From: Scatophagus argus
Lineage: Eukaryota; Chordata; Actinopteri; Scatophagidae
Direction: 5' to 3'
DNA: 64,000 nucleotides
NCBI RefSeq assembly: GCF_020382885.2
Contig: NC_058502.1
Coordinates: 12,985,950-13,049,949 of the forward strand
Positions within the stretch are counted from its first letter, which is position 1. Each line of letters begins with the position of its first letter. This document shows positions 9,901 to 18,400 of the stretch, one piece after another. The translations under genes were made by a program, and so were the position numbers. The notes beneath the pieces were generated by a model. The model was given only the letters and a program-made list of their open reading frames with translations, had not been told where the DNA came from and did not search any database.

Positions 9901-11122
9901 TTATGTTTCTTATATATCGATAAAACAAAGGACCCAGCGACTGCACCTAAAACATGTTTCTCTCATTCACTAGAAACATGTTAAAAACTTTCCGAACCAA
10001 ATGCTGGAGCTCTGAAGACGCACAATGTGGCGACAGTGAACTCAGAGAAGAGGAATGTTTCACCCAGATGGATCCAGCTCTCATCCTTGGTGCAGATTTT
10101 GAATGTAAAACGGCCTTCTTGTCCACTTTGGGGACAACACTTCACTATCCTTGCTCATGCAAAGGAGTGAGCAATGCTGATCTACAGACGTGTAACATGA
10201 TTCATGATGTACTTCATAACAGATCGCACTTCAGTGAGTAGGATTTTGGCTTATAAAACACACATTTTCATAATTCAGTGAGACAGCTCACGATTCAAAT
10301 GTTTATTAAAGCAGCAGAACATGTTAGAGTTTGGCGTCTAGACTCCAGCCTCATCACTCCCCAAAGATATGCTTGCATGAGATATTGGGGAGTGGTGCGA
10401 AAACACTGAACCCCTGCAGGGGCCTGCAGGTGGATGCTCGGGTGGGGGTGGTGCTGAGAAAACAGGCAGAGGCGTTGATACAGGGTGGCTGTATGTTGAC
10501 AGGCAGAGGGCGAGATGGGACTTTCTTGCAGCTTAAATAGACTGCCAAATTGGGAGGTGTGTTAAAGTGACCAGTGGGGAGGGTAAGGCATGTCACGTGC
10601 ATATAGCAGTACAGCTCGAGTTGGCTGTCTGAACTAGCTCACAGGCTTCGCTTCATTAAAAATTTCAAAGCAGGTTTGTGTGTATTTCAGTGACATCGTG
10701 GAAAAGCAGCAGTGGTCCTTCTAATCCTCCTGAAGTCAATGAATCTGATCAAGGTCTCACATGGTCACATGGTAAATTTGTCTGTCTCTCTGTGATTGAC
10801 TGGTGACCTGTGCAAGTGTAGCCCTGTCTTTCATGTTGCTCAGTGACTGGCTGACTACTGAATGTTGACTATTCTGTTTTTCAGATTATCTACTTTATGC
10901 TTTTGCAGCTGTGCTGCTTGTGGGGGTTGCTATATTAATGCCTCTGGCTGTTGTCAATACAATATGGTGAGTATACATTAACATTAAACCGATGCCACAT
11001 ACATTAAATGTCTGTGAGATTTAATGATAATACTTGTATTTCTTTTGTGTTTTAGGATGTTGAGAAGGGATAAAACAAAATGTCAACACCCACAAAAAAG
11101 CAGCTGTGTTGTTATTCTCTGA
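6873..11122 (+). CDS. gfral: GDNF family receptor alpha-like (GDF15 receptor), complete
   Basis: In mammals GFRAL is the brainstem receptor for GDF15; it signals with RET to suppress feeding. Nine exons: 6873-6909, 7170-7298, 7676-7831, 7998-8057, 8160-8475, 9974-10233, 10691-10771, 10885-10966, 11056-11122. They total 1188 bp, or 395 codons plus stop, against 394 residues recalled for human. Residues 1-26 form a hydrophobic signal peptide. Three cysteine-rich GFR-alpha repeats follow (for example CNMTIQMALDQF, FYGSMPHNVAEMLVMCECE, RTKCW). Exon 8 carries a single membrane span near residues 348-371. The cytosolic tail is short and basic (WMLRRDKTKCQH). Splice phases 1,1,1,1,2,1,1,2 all join. 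The start codon is the ATG that gives the signal peptide; a second ATG five codons later is also possible. It belongs to the GFRA family, and the transmembrane tail separates it from GPI-anchored GFRA1-4. Confidence 0.93.
7170..7298 (+). CDS. gfral: gfral exon 2
   Basis: Acceptor TTTCAG, donor G|GTAAAA. It encodes the end of the signal peptide and the cysteine pattern SDCSASVDTCMSDLCKSEQ, matching the NNCTYLREQC region of human GFRAL. Ends in phase 1. Confidence 0.85.
7676..7831 (+). CDS. gfral: gfral exon 3: cysteine-rich domain 1
   Basis: The acceptor GAAG at 7672-7675 follows a C/T-rich run. The codon split across the intron gives Asp (R-D-EGCQ). It encodes EVCNMTIQMALDQFPSLQG and CACAWQEELCDSIQVLATQC, and ends in phase 1 at KP. 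Confidence 0.88.
7998..8057 (+). CDS. gfral: gfral exon 4: short linker exon
   Basis: A 60-bp exon between TTTTGCAG and GTAATT. It encodes the polar linker AAQQKKSTVLDWQSSSLKGY, phase 1 on both sides. The human protein has a comparable low-similarity linker here. Confidence 0.75.
8160..8475 (+). CDS. gfral: gfral exon 5: cysteine-rich domain 2
   Basis: Acceptor TTTTTGCAG, donor CAG|GTATGT. It is the largest exon and contains CIDQITLCISDAVCNRHL, QFYGSMPHNVAEMLVMCECE and QDTVKQCVEDSNCR, in register with the human D2 repeat. Ends in phase 2. Confidence 0.93.
9078..9172 (+). repeat. Dispersed teleost repeat, plus copy
   Basis: Contains AGAGTCTACAGCCATGCT, AATGCTAACATG and GCTAACATTTGCC, phrases I recognise from a very common fish interspersed repeat. 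A diverged copy in the opposite orientation lies near 12895-13012. Confidence 0.5.
9180..9290 (+). repeat. Dispersed fish repeat fragment
   Basis: Contains GGGGTTCAGTGTGTTGCCCA followed by AGGACAC, resembling a phrase common to many fish interspersed elements. The boundaries are not visible. Confidence 0.35.
9485..9833 (-). mobile_element. Solo LTR of a gypsy-like retrotransposon
   Basis: 349 bp bounded by perfect TGTTAC...GTAACA termini and flanked by the same 4-bp direct repeat AGAT at 9481-9484 and 9834-9837. On the minus strand an AATAAA lies about 240 bp from the 5' end, a normal U3-R-U5 position, which suggests minus orientation. No internal retroviral genes are adjacent, so it is a recombined solo LTR. 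The gypsy label is an inference from the termini and duplication length. Confidence 0.65.
9974..10233 (+). CDS. gfral: gfral exon 6: cysteine-rich domain 3
   Basis: Acceptor CACTAG (a less common TAG), donor A|GTGAGT. It encodes RNMLKTFRTKCWSSEDAQC, ADFECKTAFLSTLGTTLHY and PCSCKGVSNADLQTCNMIH, aligned with RTFQSKCW to KIFQHMLHRKSCF of human. Ends in phase 1. Confidence 0.92.
10270..10660 (-). mobile_element. Probable LTR-like block in gfral intron 6
   Basis: A GC-richer block than its surroundings. Read on the minus strand, it has a TATTTAAGC element (complement of 10531-10540) and an AATAAA (complement of 10302-10307) about 230 bp downstream. An imperfect stem-loop lies between them, with arms at 10353-10370 and 10382-10397. 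This order resembles the promoter, R region and poly(A) of an LTR. I could not fix the termini or a target duplication. Confidence 0.35.
10691..10771 (+). CDS. gfral: gfral exon 7: juxtamembrane linker
   Basis: Acceptor ATTTCAG, donor G|GTAAAT, phase 1 on both sides. It encodes a polar Ser/Pro-rich linker (SWKSSSGPSNPPEVNESDQG), as expected between D3 and the membrane span. Confidence 0.8.
10885..10966 (+). CDS. gfral: gfral exon 8: transmembrane helix
   Basis: Acceptor TTTTTCAG, donor TG|GTGAGT, ending in phase 2. It encodes DYLLYAFAAVLLVGVAILMP and LAVVNTI, an uninterrupted hydrophobic helix. Confidence 0.9.
11056..11122 (+). CDS. gfral: gfral exon 9: cytosolic tail and stop
   Basis: Acceptor TTTTAG. 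It encodes WMLRRDKTKCQHPQKSSC and VVIL, then TGA at 11120-11122. Basic residues directly after the helix fit the positive-inside rule. Confidence 0.88.
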
Positions 11123-11440
11123 TGTTTACTCATGTCATCAAAATTTAGTCCATTGTGAGATAGACAGTAAGATGATGTATTTCATTCTGTCTTTTGCGGT
11201 GAACCCAGATCTTAGTAAGCAGATGAAAATGTCACAATAATCAGCCCTAATAGCAGTGCTTTATGAAAGAAAAACAATTTTTTGAGCTGATAAAAACAAT
11301 ATTTTTTAGAGTCATGTAACACATTCAAAATGCTGTTGTGATGATCACAGACTCTGAAGAAAAAAGCTTAAGCTTTTATTTTCTGCAAGAAACCTTTCTC
11401 TCTGCTTCTGGATCAATAAAAAGTCTTCAGTTCTCATCTT
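11123..11440 (+). other. gfral: gfral 3' UTR with candidate poly(A) signal
   Basis: AATAAA at 11415-11420, about 295 bp after the stop, is followed by a T-rich stretch. This is a reasonable transcript end. Confidence 0.5.
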
Positions 11441-12889
11441 TTCATCTTTCTCACTGACTTGAGCTATTAATCTATATAAAAAAATCTGTTCTGACTGACA
11501 CATTTGAAATTGTTTGATGTTATCAATTGTCTTTTTGGATGATTCACTGGTGCTCTAGGCTACTGCTGTATTCGTAATAAAGTTCACTTTGAACACCTTG
11601 AAGTTTCAGTTTGTTGAAATGCTATCTAGTTTCTGAGGTAACTTACTGTATTATCATTCTAAAATAAAAAGCAGCTTTCAAAGGAAAAGCTGTGATGAAA
11701 ACAGGTTGTGCAATAATATGTTAAATATAGAAAAATGAGAACATATGTATAGTAGTGTAGCTGAATGTAGCCTGTTAGTTTACTGCATTCGTTTACTGTA
11801 TATTAAGATGGACGACGCGTCCCCACTTCTTCCCGCGGTACAAACATATGAGTGCTGCCATTTTGCGCTGATGATGTCAGCCTAAGATTGCACAGTAGTC
11901 GCAGCAGATCGTGTTTCCGCCCATACATTCATCTGACCTAATCGTGAGCAGAAATCAGTTGTCAATAATGACCATTCATTCGCCTTTTTGCAACATGAAA
12001 TAAATAATTGTAACCAAACGTATTACCTTATACAACTTATCTTTTGGAAAACTTTATTTGATGTGTACTTTAAGTTTTCAGTTTGGTCAGAGTGTGCCAA
12101 CATGGAGGTGCCAAGGTTTAATTTAACAGCTGCACAGCACTTGATATTCACTTACATTTTCACATTCTTTTTCAACACTGGATGAAGATTTTGTCTTTTT
12201 GTTTTTGAAGTCCCTGAGAAGATGATGGAGGATGCAAGTGCAAAAGAGGAAGAGTTGGATGAAAGATGCTTTGTTCTGGATGCTTGTTGCCTTCTTCTTC
12301 TTTTTTTGTTGTTTTTTCATCTCTCTCTTATGTTCTCCACCAATATTGTGTTCTAGACCCCTTAAGTCTTTTGATACTCTGGTGAACAGTTTTCTTTGTG
12401 ACCTCTTATTTCGTTCTCATCTTCCTCCAGCATTTCTCTGTGAACCTTCTTCAAAGGATTTCTTGTCACTTTCAAAATTCACTCAGAGCTTTGTGTTTAG
12501 TCTCACATAAGAGTTTCCCAAGAAGGTTTCAGTGGTGCTGAGGACTTTGCCCTGCATTGTCCTCCCATGGGATGATTCATCAGAGAGGTTAAGATATTCT
12601 TTGCACCCTTAACCGGAAAAACATTTTATCTAATTGCCCGCAGGACCCTGGTGAATCTGGTGTGACATTTACCCTCACCATGATCCAGCATCACTTAGTT
12701 CTGTGTGATGGCTGCTGCTGGCAGTGTGAGGGCAGCTTTTGCTTTTCTATGCACTTTTATCTTTTGCCCTTTTAGCTTGAGGGCCGAGAAACAGTGTTTA
12801 GCTAGTCACACCCTAACCTGCTTTGTTTTATAACTAAATACGGTAATGATATTACCATCAGGTTCATTTGTGCTTTGTGCACAAAGGCT

Positions 12890-13012
12890 AATATGAAAAA
12901 CAAAGGTGAACATGGTAAACATGCTGGTTCAGCATCAGCAGGGTAAAAGCTCACTGATCTTAGCATCCAGCTCAAAGTTCAGCCTCACAGAGCAGCTAGA
13001 ATGTAGAATGTA
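12890..13012 (-). repeat. Dispersed teleost repeat, minus copy
   Basis: GGTGAACATGGTAAACATGC, a run of short ATCAGCA phrases, and TTAGCATCCAGCTCAAAG...CAGCCTCACAGAGCAGCTAG match the reverse complement of the common fish element also present near 9078-9172. Confidence 0.5.
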
Positions 13013-13302
13013 GTTAGTTATATATTAATACTTCTGTAAATTTGCTTTAACATAGACATCAGTCAAATTCAGTGTTATTCAGATTTCTAGTTTCTATAAA
13101 ATTACATTTTGCTTTAACTGAAGTTCAAAGGTACCAGCTGTGTTAATATGAATCAGGGGGTGAGTTGGCGCTTTATGAGAAATTTATGAAAATTCAGTCT
13201 TTTTATCAGCTTTAGTTGAACTGTCTGCGCACCTCCAGTAATTTCCTTCAGAATCTCAATTCCATGTATATCTGAAGCCAAACCTCTCTGTGGGAAATGT
13301 GA

Positions 13303-13365
13303 TGTCATATGTCATTTGTATATTGTCATATGTCATTTGTATATTGTCATATGTCATTTGTATAT
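13303..13365. repeat. Three perfect copies of a 21-bp tandem repeat
   Basis: The unit of 21 bp begins TGTCATATGTCATTTGTAT. It occurs at 13303-13323, 13324-13344 and 13345-13365 with no mismatch and no spacer, so it is a minisatellite. The perfect identity suggests recent expansion. Confidence 0.95.
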
Positions 13366-14396
13366 TGCCCAAAATATTATAATTTCTAAATGGCACAGCC
13401 CATGTTGTTTAATTTCTCTGTCTACAAGAAGATCTTTCCCCAAAACTTAAGAGCATGTATGACCGCACATGAATACATAATTTTGATGAGAAAATGTTTG
13501 CATATATGATGAAGATGGACCACTGTGGGAAGCAATTACCACATTTTAATACATTTATGCAAATGTACCAGTTTTCTCCCATTTTCTATTCATTAGAATC
13601 AACATTGGGCCAGTCCCAGTTTGCATCCTGTCAGCTTCCACTCCAGCATCCTAATTATATTGATTTACTACTGAGATATGAACTGATTTCCACGACAATT
13701 AACTAGCTGAATACAAAACCATTCCTGAGGACGTAGGCTTCCAGAAGGAATTTTGTTTTTGGTTCTTTTTCCTCATGAGGCTCAGGCTAATCCTCCAACA
13801 TATATGAACATTTTTCTCACGCATAAAGACGCACATTTATTTTTTCTATCTTACTCTGTATAAAATAATATTAAAATTCAGTGTCACATTCCAATTTTAA
13901 TGTTTGTTTTATATGATGTTTTACAGAAAACACAATAGACTAAACACACAATAGACAATAGACTATTGACGTCAATAGACATCATACAAGACAGACATGA
14001 GAAAATGCAGCCACATTTGACTTTACAGTGAAACAGATGACTCTCTCGCACATTTGCTTATATTGCGGCGAAAGTTTTTTAATGGCAAAAAATATGATCA
14101 TGGGGCACTTGATGATCTTTGGCGAACCTGAAGGCAGAAAAGTAGATATGGCTTTTAAAGACCTATTTTTATTGGTGTTTGAGAGGAGTCTCTTTTGTAA
14201 TTGCTAGTATTCAAGTACAATTTGACCAGATAAGTTGAAAAGGACAAATGTTTAAAAGAAGTAAAGTGCATTAAGAGATATTCATATTTAAAAAGCTGTT
14301 TTTCTTCTCATTTTTATTCATTATCACTCAGGTATCTCTGTGATGAAAATAAATTTCAGCAAGTAGTCAAAACATACTACATTCTTGATTTGTCAC

Positions 14397-14402
14397 TTTA
14401 TT
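14397..14402 (-). terminator. Candidate hmgcll1 poly(A) signal
   Basis: TTTATT on the plus strand is AATAAA on the minus strand, about 0.9 kb beyond the hmgcll1 stop. Another minus-strand AATAAA lies at 14695-14700 inside the MITE, so the true 3' end is uncertain. Confidence 0.3.
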
Positions 14403-14526
14403 GAAGTATAAAGCCACTGAGCTACACAAAGTAATAAAAATGACTGACCTTTACAAGATTAACTGAGATGTTATCACGGTCAATAAATAAATAGGCAAAA
14501 AAAATATGAAAAGCTTTTGATATGTA

Positions 14527-14770
14527 CAGTGGCTTGCAAAAGTATTCATACTCCTGGAACTTTTCCACATTTTGTCATGTCACAACCACAAACATAACAT
14601 TTTCCAAACCATTTGGAAATCATGTATAATTTTCCTTCTACTTCACAATTGTGTGCCGGTTTGTGTTGGTCTTTCACATAAAATACCAATAAAATTTATT
14701 TATGTTTGTGGTCGTGACGTGACGAAATTTGGAAAGGTTCCAGGGTTATGAATACTTTTGCAAGCCACTG
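14527..14770. mobile_element. 244-bp Tc1-like MITE with long terminal inverted repeats
   Basis: It starts CAGTGGCTTGCAAAAGTATT and ends with the reverse complement. The inverted match continues for about 70 bp per side with some 10 mismatches. TA dinucleotides at 14525-14526 and 14771-14772 fit the TA target duplication of Tc1/mariner elements. There is no transposase; the copy is a non-autonomous foldback. It sits just beyond the 3' end of hmgcll1 and could be transcribed as part of its 3' UTR. Confidence 0.9.
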
Positions 14771-15308
14771 TAGATGTGGGTTATTCAGGCCAGTTGTATT
14801 TGGAACTCATAAAGTCATCTTTCTGAACATTTATCACAAATTAATTCTCTTTTTGATGGTTGATTATTTGCCTCTAATTATTTTTAAGCCAATATGACCT
14901 GTCCTTGCTCATTTGTAATGTACAACCATACAGAGCAAAAGTAAGCCAAAGAAACAAAAATATAAAAAAACACACATACATACAAATATGTATATTTTTA
15001 TATGTATATACATATACATATAAAAAAAATAATACTGATGATAAAATAGATCATTAAATACTCCTTCCTGACTTCAAGGTGTGAAAACAAATTGTAAATG
15101 TATGCAAACTGAGCTTGAAAGAGCTGATTTTGGACTGCAAAACGCAATGTTGAAATTCTTGAGGCTATACCTATGACGGTTTAAAGTAATGACTACTATA
15201 CTTTAAACACAACACCATAGGCAGCAAATCTGAAGGCAGAAACAACAGGAGAAGCACTTTAAAGGGAACAGAGTCACATATTTAAACATATTCCTTAACA
15301 GAAACGCA

Positions 15309-15413
15309 TCACAGTGTCTTGCTTCTTGCATGGGCAACCCTGGAATTTGTCTTGCGACGTAAAGCATTACAAATGAAGTCACCAGCCTCGATTACTTTGG
15401 CAAGGTTCACCCC
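15309..15413 (-). CDS. hmgcll1: hmgcll1 exon 9: C-terminus
   Basis: Acceptor TTTTCAG on the minus strand. It encodes [20 protein letters not shown] and a basic end (HARSKTL), with TGA complement at 15309-15311. Phase 0 entry. Confidence 0.95.
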   Translation of the reverse strand, partial: GVNLAKVIEAGDFICNALRRKTNSRVAHARSKTL

Positions 15414-18400
15414 CTGAAAAAAGGAAAAGTGCAGAATGGTTAAAATGCAAAGCCTACAAAGTGATTTTGTCTTCATAATAATAAGACGAACAAAAAGTGC
15501 CAACTTCAAAGCAGGATGCTCAGGACTATAATTGGTTATATAACTAAACTGCAGTGCCAACGTTTCCCCAGCAGGGGTAGGAATTGTTAAATAAATTGAT
15601 AAAGAGATGATGCACGCAACAATGTGGGCTTGTGCAAGTTGTGTAAAACCACTGATATTACAAAATAAACATTTACCAAGCAGTTTGTTTCCACAGCCAT
15701 CTGTTTATGTAAATGCGCTCTGACAGTTGGTGTGAGTTTGGCTAATCTGTTGGGATTATAGAGACATAAAATCAGCAGCAGGTCTGTCAAAGCACACTGT
15801 GAAGACATGCTTACAGTTTCAATATCCATGCCATGGAGCATGTAGAGAACATCCTCTGTTGAAACATTGCCGGATGAACCCTGAGCGTACGGGCAACCTC
15901 CCAGGCCAGCTACTGCAGAGTCCACCACGCAGACCCCCATCTGCAAGGACACACAAGACATTAAGCACCTACACACAAGCTTCACCTCAGGTAAAATCAA
16001 GGAACAAAGATCCTTGTTCAGTTGGATTGTTCTGCCTGGTGCAGTGCGCCTTGCCAGGGCTGCGGTCGTGTCTTACAGCTGTTCAGGAGAACTGTGGGCT
16101 CATGTCTCGAAGATGAGGGGGCACAGAATGTCCCGCAGTACGGCTTAGTCATCCTCTTTGTCAGCTCAAACCGCTAGCACCACATAATTACGGCCTTGTT
16201 CATATGAGAGGAACATTATAAATGCTGAACAGAACCTTTCATATGTTTCTGATTCTCCAGGTTACTCATGTTTTTACAGCACTACTCTGCCCTTAAACCA
16301 TGGGGATTCACTTTCTTGCCACATTGAGAAGACATTTTTTCCTTGGCTGGATGGTGTCCTCTTACGCTACGCCAACAATACAGGATTTGTGTGCAGTTGC
16401 TACAAATAATCATTAATGTCATAAATTATTTCACTGATGACCTCGGTTGAAAAAGTTTCTGTCCTCTGCAGTATTTTTACTCACAAGTGAGTTTGTTTGC
16501 CTTTTTACTTGCAACTCATTGGCTTTTAATCGACGTTATTGTTACATTTTTGGGGAAATTTGTTTTTTACAGACTAGAATACAAAGTGTAACGATGCGTT
16601 TTCAGTTGTTTTCCTGAACTTAAATGTTTTTGTTTTACAAATTACCAAAGATCATGAAATTTTAGCATACTGGTGTTTGTTTTGATGCTGATGATGACAT
16701 ATTTTGTAAGCTTTCTGACTGCACAAAACTGCAGTTCTTCCTTTGAGAGGGTGTAACCAAACCAAAAAAAACTTTGTTTTCACACCGAAAATGATGAACG
16801 CATGCAGGTTTTCAGTTTTTCAGAATCATTATGGACTAAGGTCTCAGGATGTTTTCCACATGTCCCTGGGATTGTCATGAGATGTTTTCCAGCTTCCGTG
16901 GCAGAGCCAGATATCGGAGGGTCCCACAGCGAGACAAAATTGACACGCCACTCCTCTCAGTGTCATCAGGTCGTGGGGGGCTTTCACCCCACAGAGCAGA
17001 ACCAATTAAACTAAATTAAAAGAATCTCTATTGACTTTTTTTGAACAATGCTGCTAATTGGTTGCTTTTCCTCCAGACAAGAACTCACTTCTTTCAGTGG
17101 CCATCTGAGCCAGCTGTAATTGCTGTTTGTGTTGGCAAGGGAAGAGGAGGAGGTGGGGTATGAGCAGGAGGAGATCTACTCCGGTGTGTGTAGTGCACAA
17201 GATTTCCAGACCTTGGTTAAAGCCAGAGCAGGATATTGTACTAGGCAGAATTTTTTGTAGTATAAACACAGAGTTGTAATCTACCATGCCAATCCTCTCA
17301 CTTTCAGCTGCTAACCGTGTACGGCCAGGGGGTCTTCGGCATACTGTTTCCGAGAGGAACAAAACGGACCCTTCAGCATCGTGGCTTGTTCCTCTGGACA
17401 CTAATCGTGCAGGAATTGGTGGTCAGCAGCTTGAGATTGCCAATGCTCAGTTAGGTTCACACTGCCCAGAAACCAGATGTGCACTCAATGTTAAACAGCC
17501 ATATTCAGTGAGCTGTGGCCATATAAAAACAATACATTCCTGGGTAAAGACACAGTGCATTTTCAAACTTGCATGATTTGGGATAAGCTTGTTGACATTC
17601 TACACTCTGAGTGGACAAGGCTGAAGATGGACATGCTCCCATTGTGGTTTTATAACTGCGTCACAGAGAGAAAGTGAGAGAGAGCATGTATTCACTGAAG
17701 GATATGGAGCAGTGATGCTTTACCCACTGTTACATAAACTGGGAAGCTGAAAGAAACCTTGACAGATCCACTGCTGACATATATATCACCTCTGCCCAGA
17801 AACACATAAATAAGCTTGCCAAGGGAGAGCAAAGTCCAGATACTGGAGGACAGTTAGCTAGATAGACAAAACAAACATATAAAGAATAAATAAATTACAT
17901 TTTTACCTTGTGATTTAATTGAGCATTTAGAGTCTGAACTATATAATCAAGTCATTCACTGTCCATATCATATCTTCTTCATGGATTACTGAGTTTCTTG
18001 TATGCAGAACAACCAGTAACCACAACAATCAGTCTATTTTAGGTCTTTATGCTTAAGAGGAAGCTGTGCGGTCAGAAAAAAGTACTATCAAATCAAACCG
18101 TATTTAAGTTCATGTGGTTTTAGTTGCCAAAAATACAGAAAAATAAATCTACACAATCCATTAAGTATAATAAATATTTTTTGAAAAAGGGCTGACCTAT
18201 ACTAACCATATAAAAAAATACTAGGAGTGTGTGTGTGTGTGTGTATGTTTTGCGTGTCCTCAGCATTTGTTTGAAAGATGATACTTTTGTTGTTCATTGA
18301 TATGTTTGGTTTCATTGGTTATTGTGAGGTTCTGAATGTCGATATATATATATATCTTGCTTTTATGTGTCTGTTCTGTACTGTTTTTTACATCCTTTCA

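Larger units (their letters stand above)
8476..9973 (+). other. gfral: gfral intron 5, repeat-rich
   Basis: A 1.5-kb intron built largely from repeats: a dispersed element near 9078-9170, a second dispersed fragment near 9180-9290, and a solo LTR at 9485-9833. No coding exon is visible. Confidence 0.7.
11441..14396. other. gfral-hmgcll1 spacer (convergent genes)
   Basis: The two flanking genes converge on this spacer. Apart from the repeats listed separately it is AT-rich, with no exon or RNA gene I can support. A GC-richer patch around 11800-11950 has no recognisable content. Confidence 0.55.

Noticed and set aside
11105-11122. Prenylation (CaaX) motif at the gfral C-terminus
   Set aside because: The cysteine is fifth from the end (C-V-V-I-L), not fourth, so the CaaX rule is not met.
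13303-13365. CRISPR-like array
   Set aside because: The repeats are contiguous with no spacers, there are only three units, and the genome is vertebrate.
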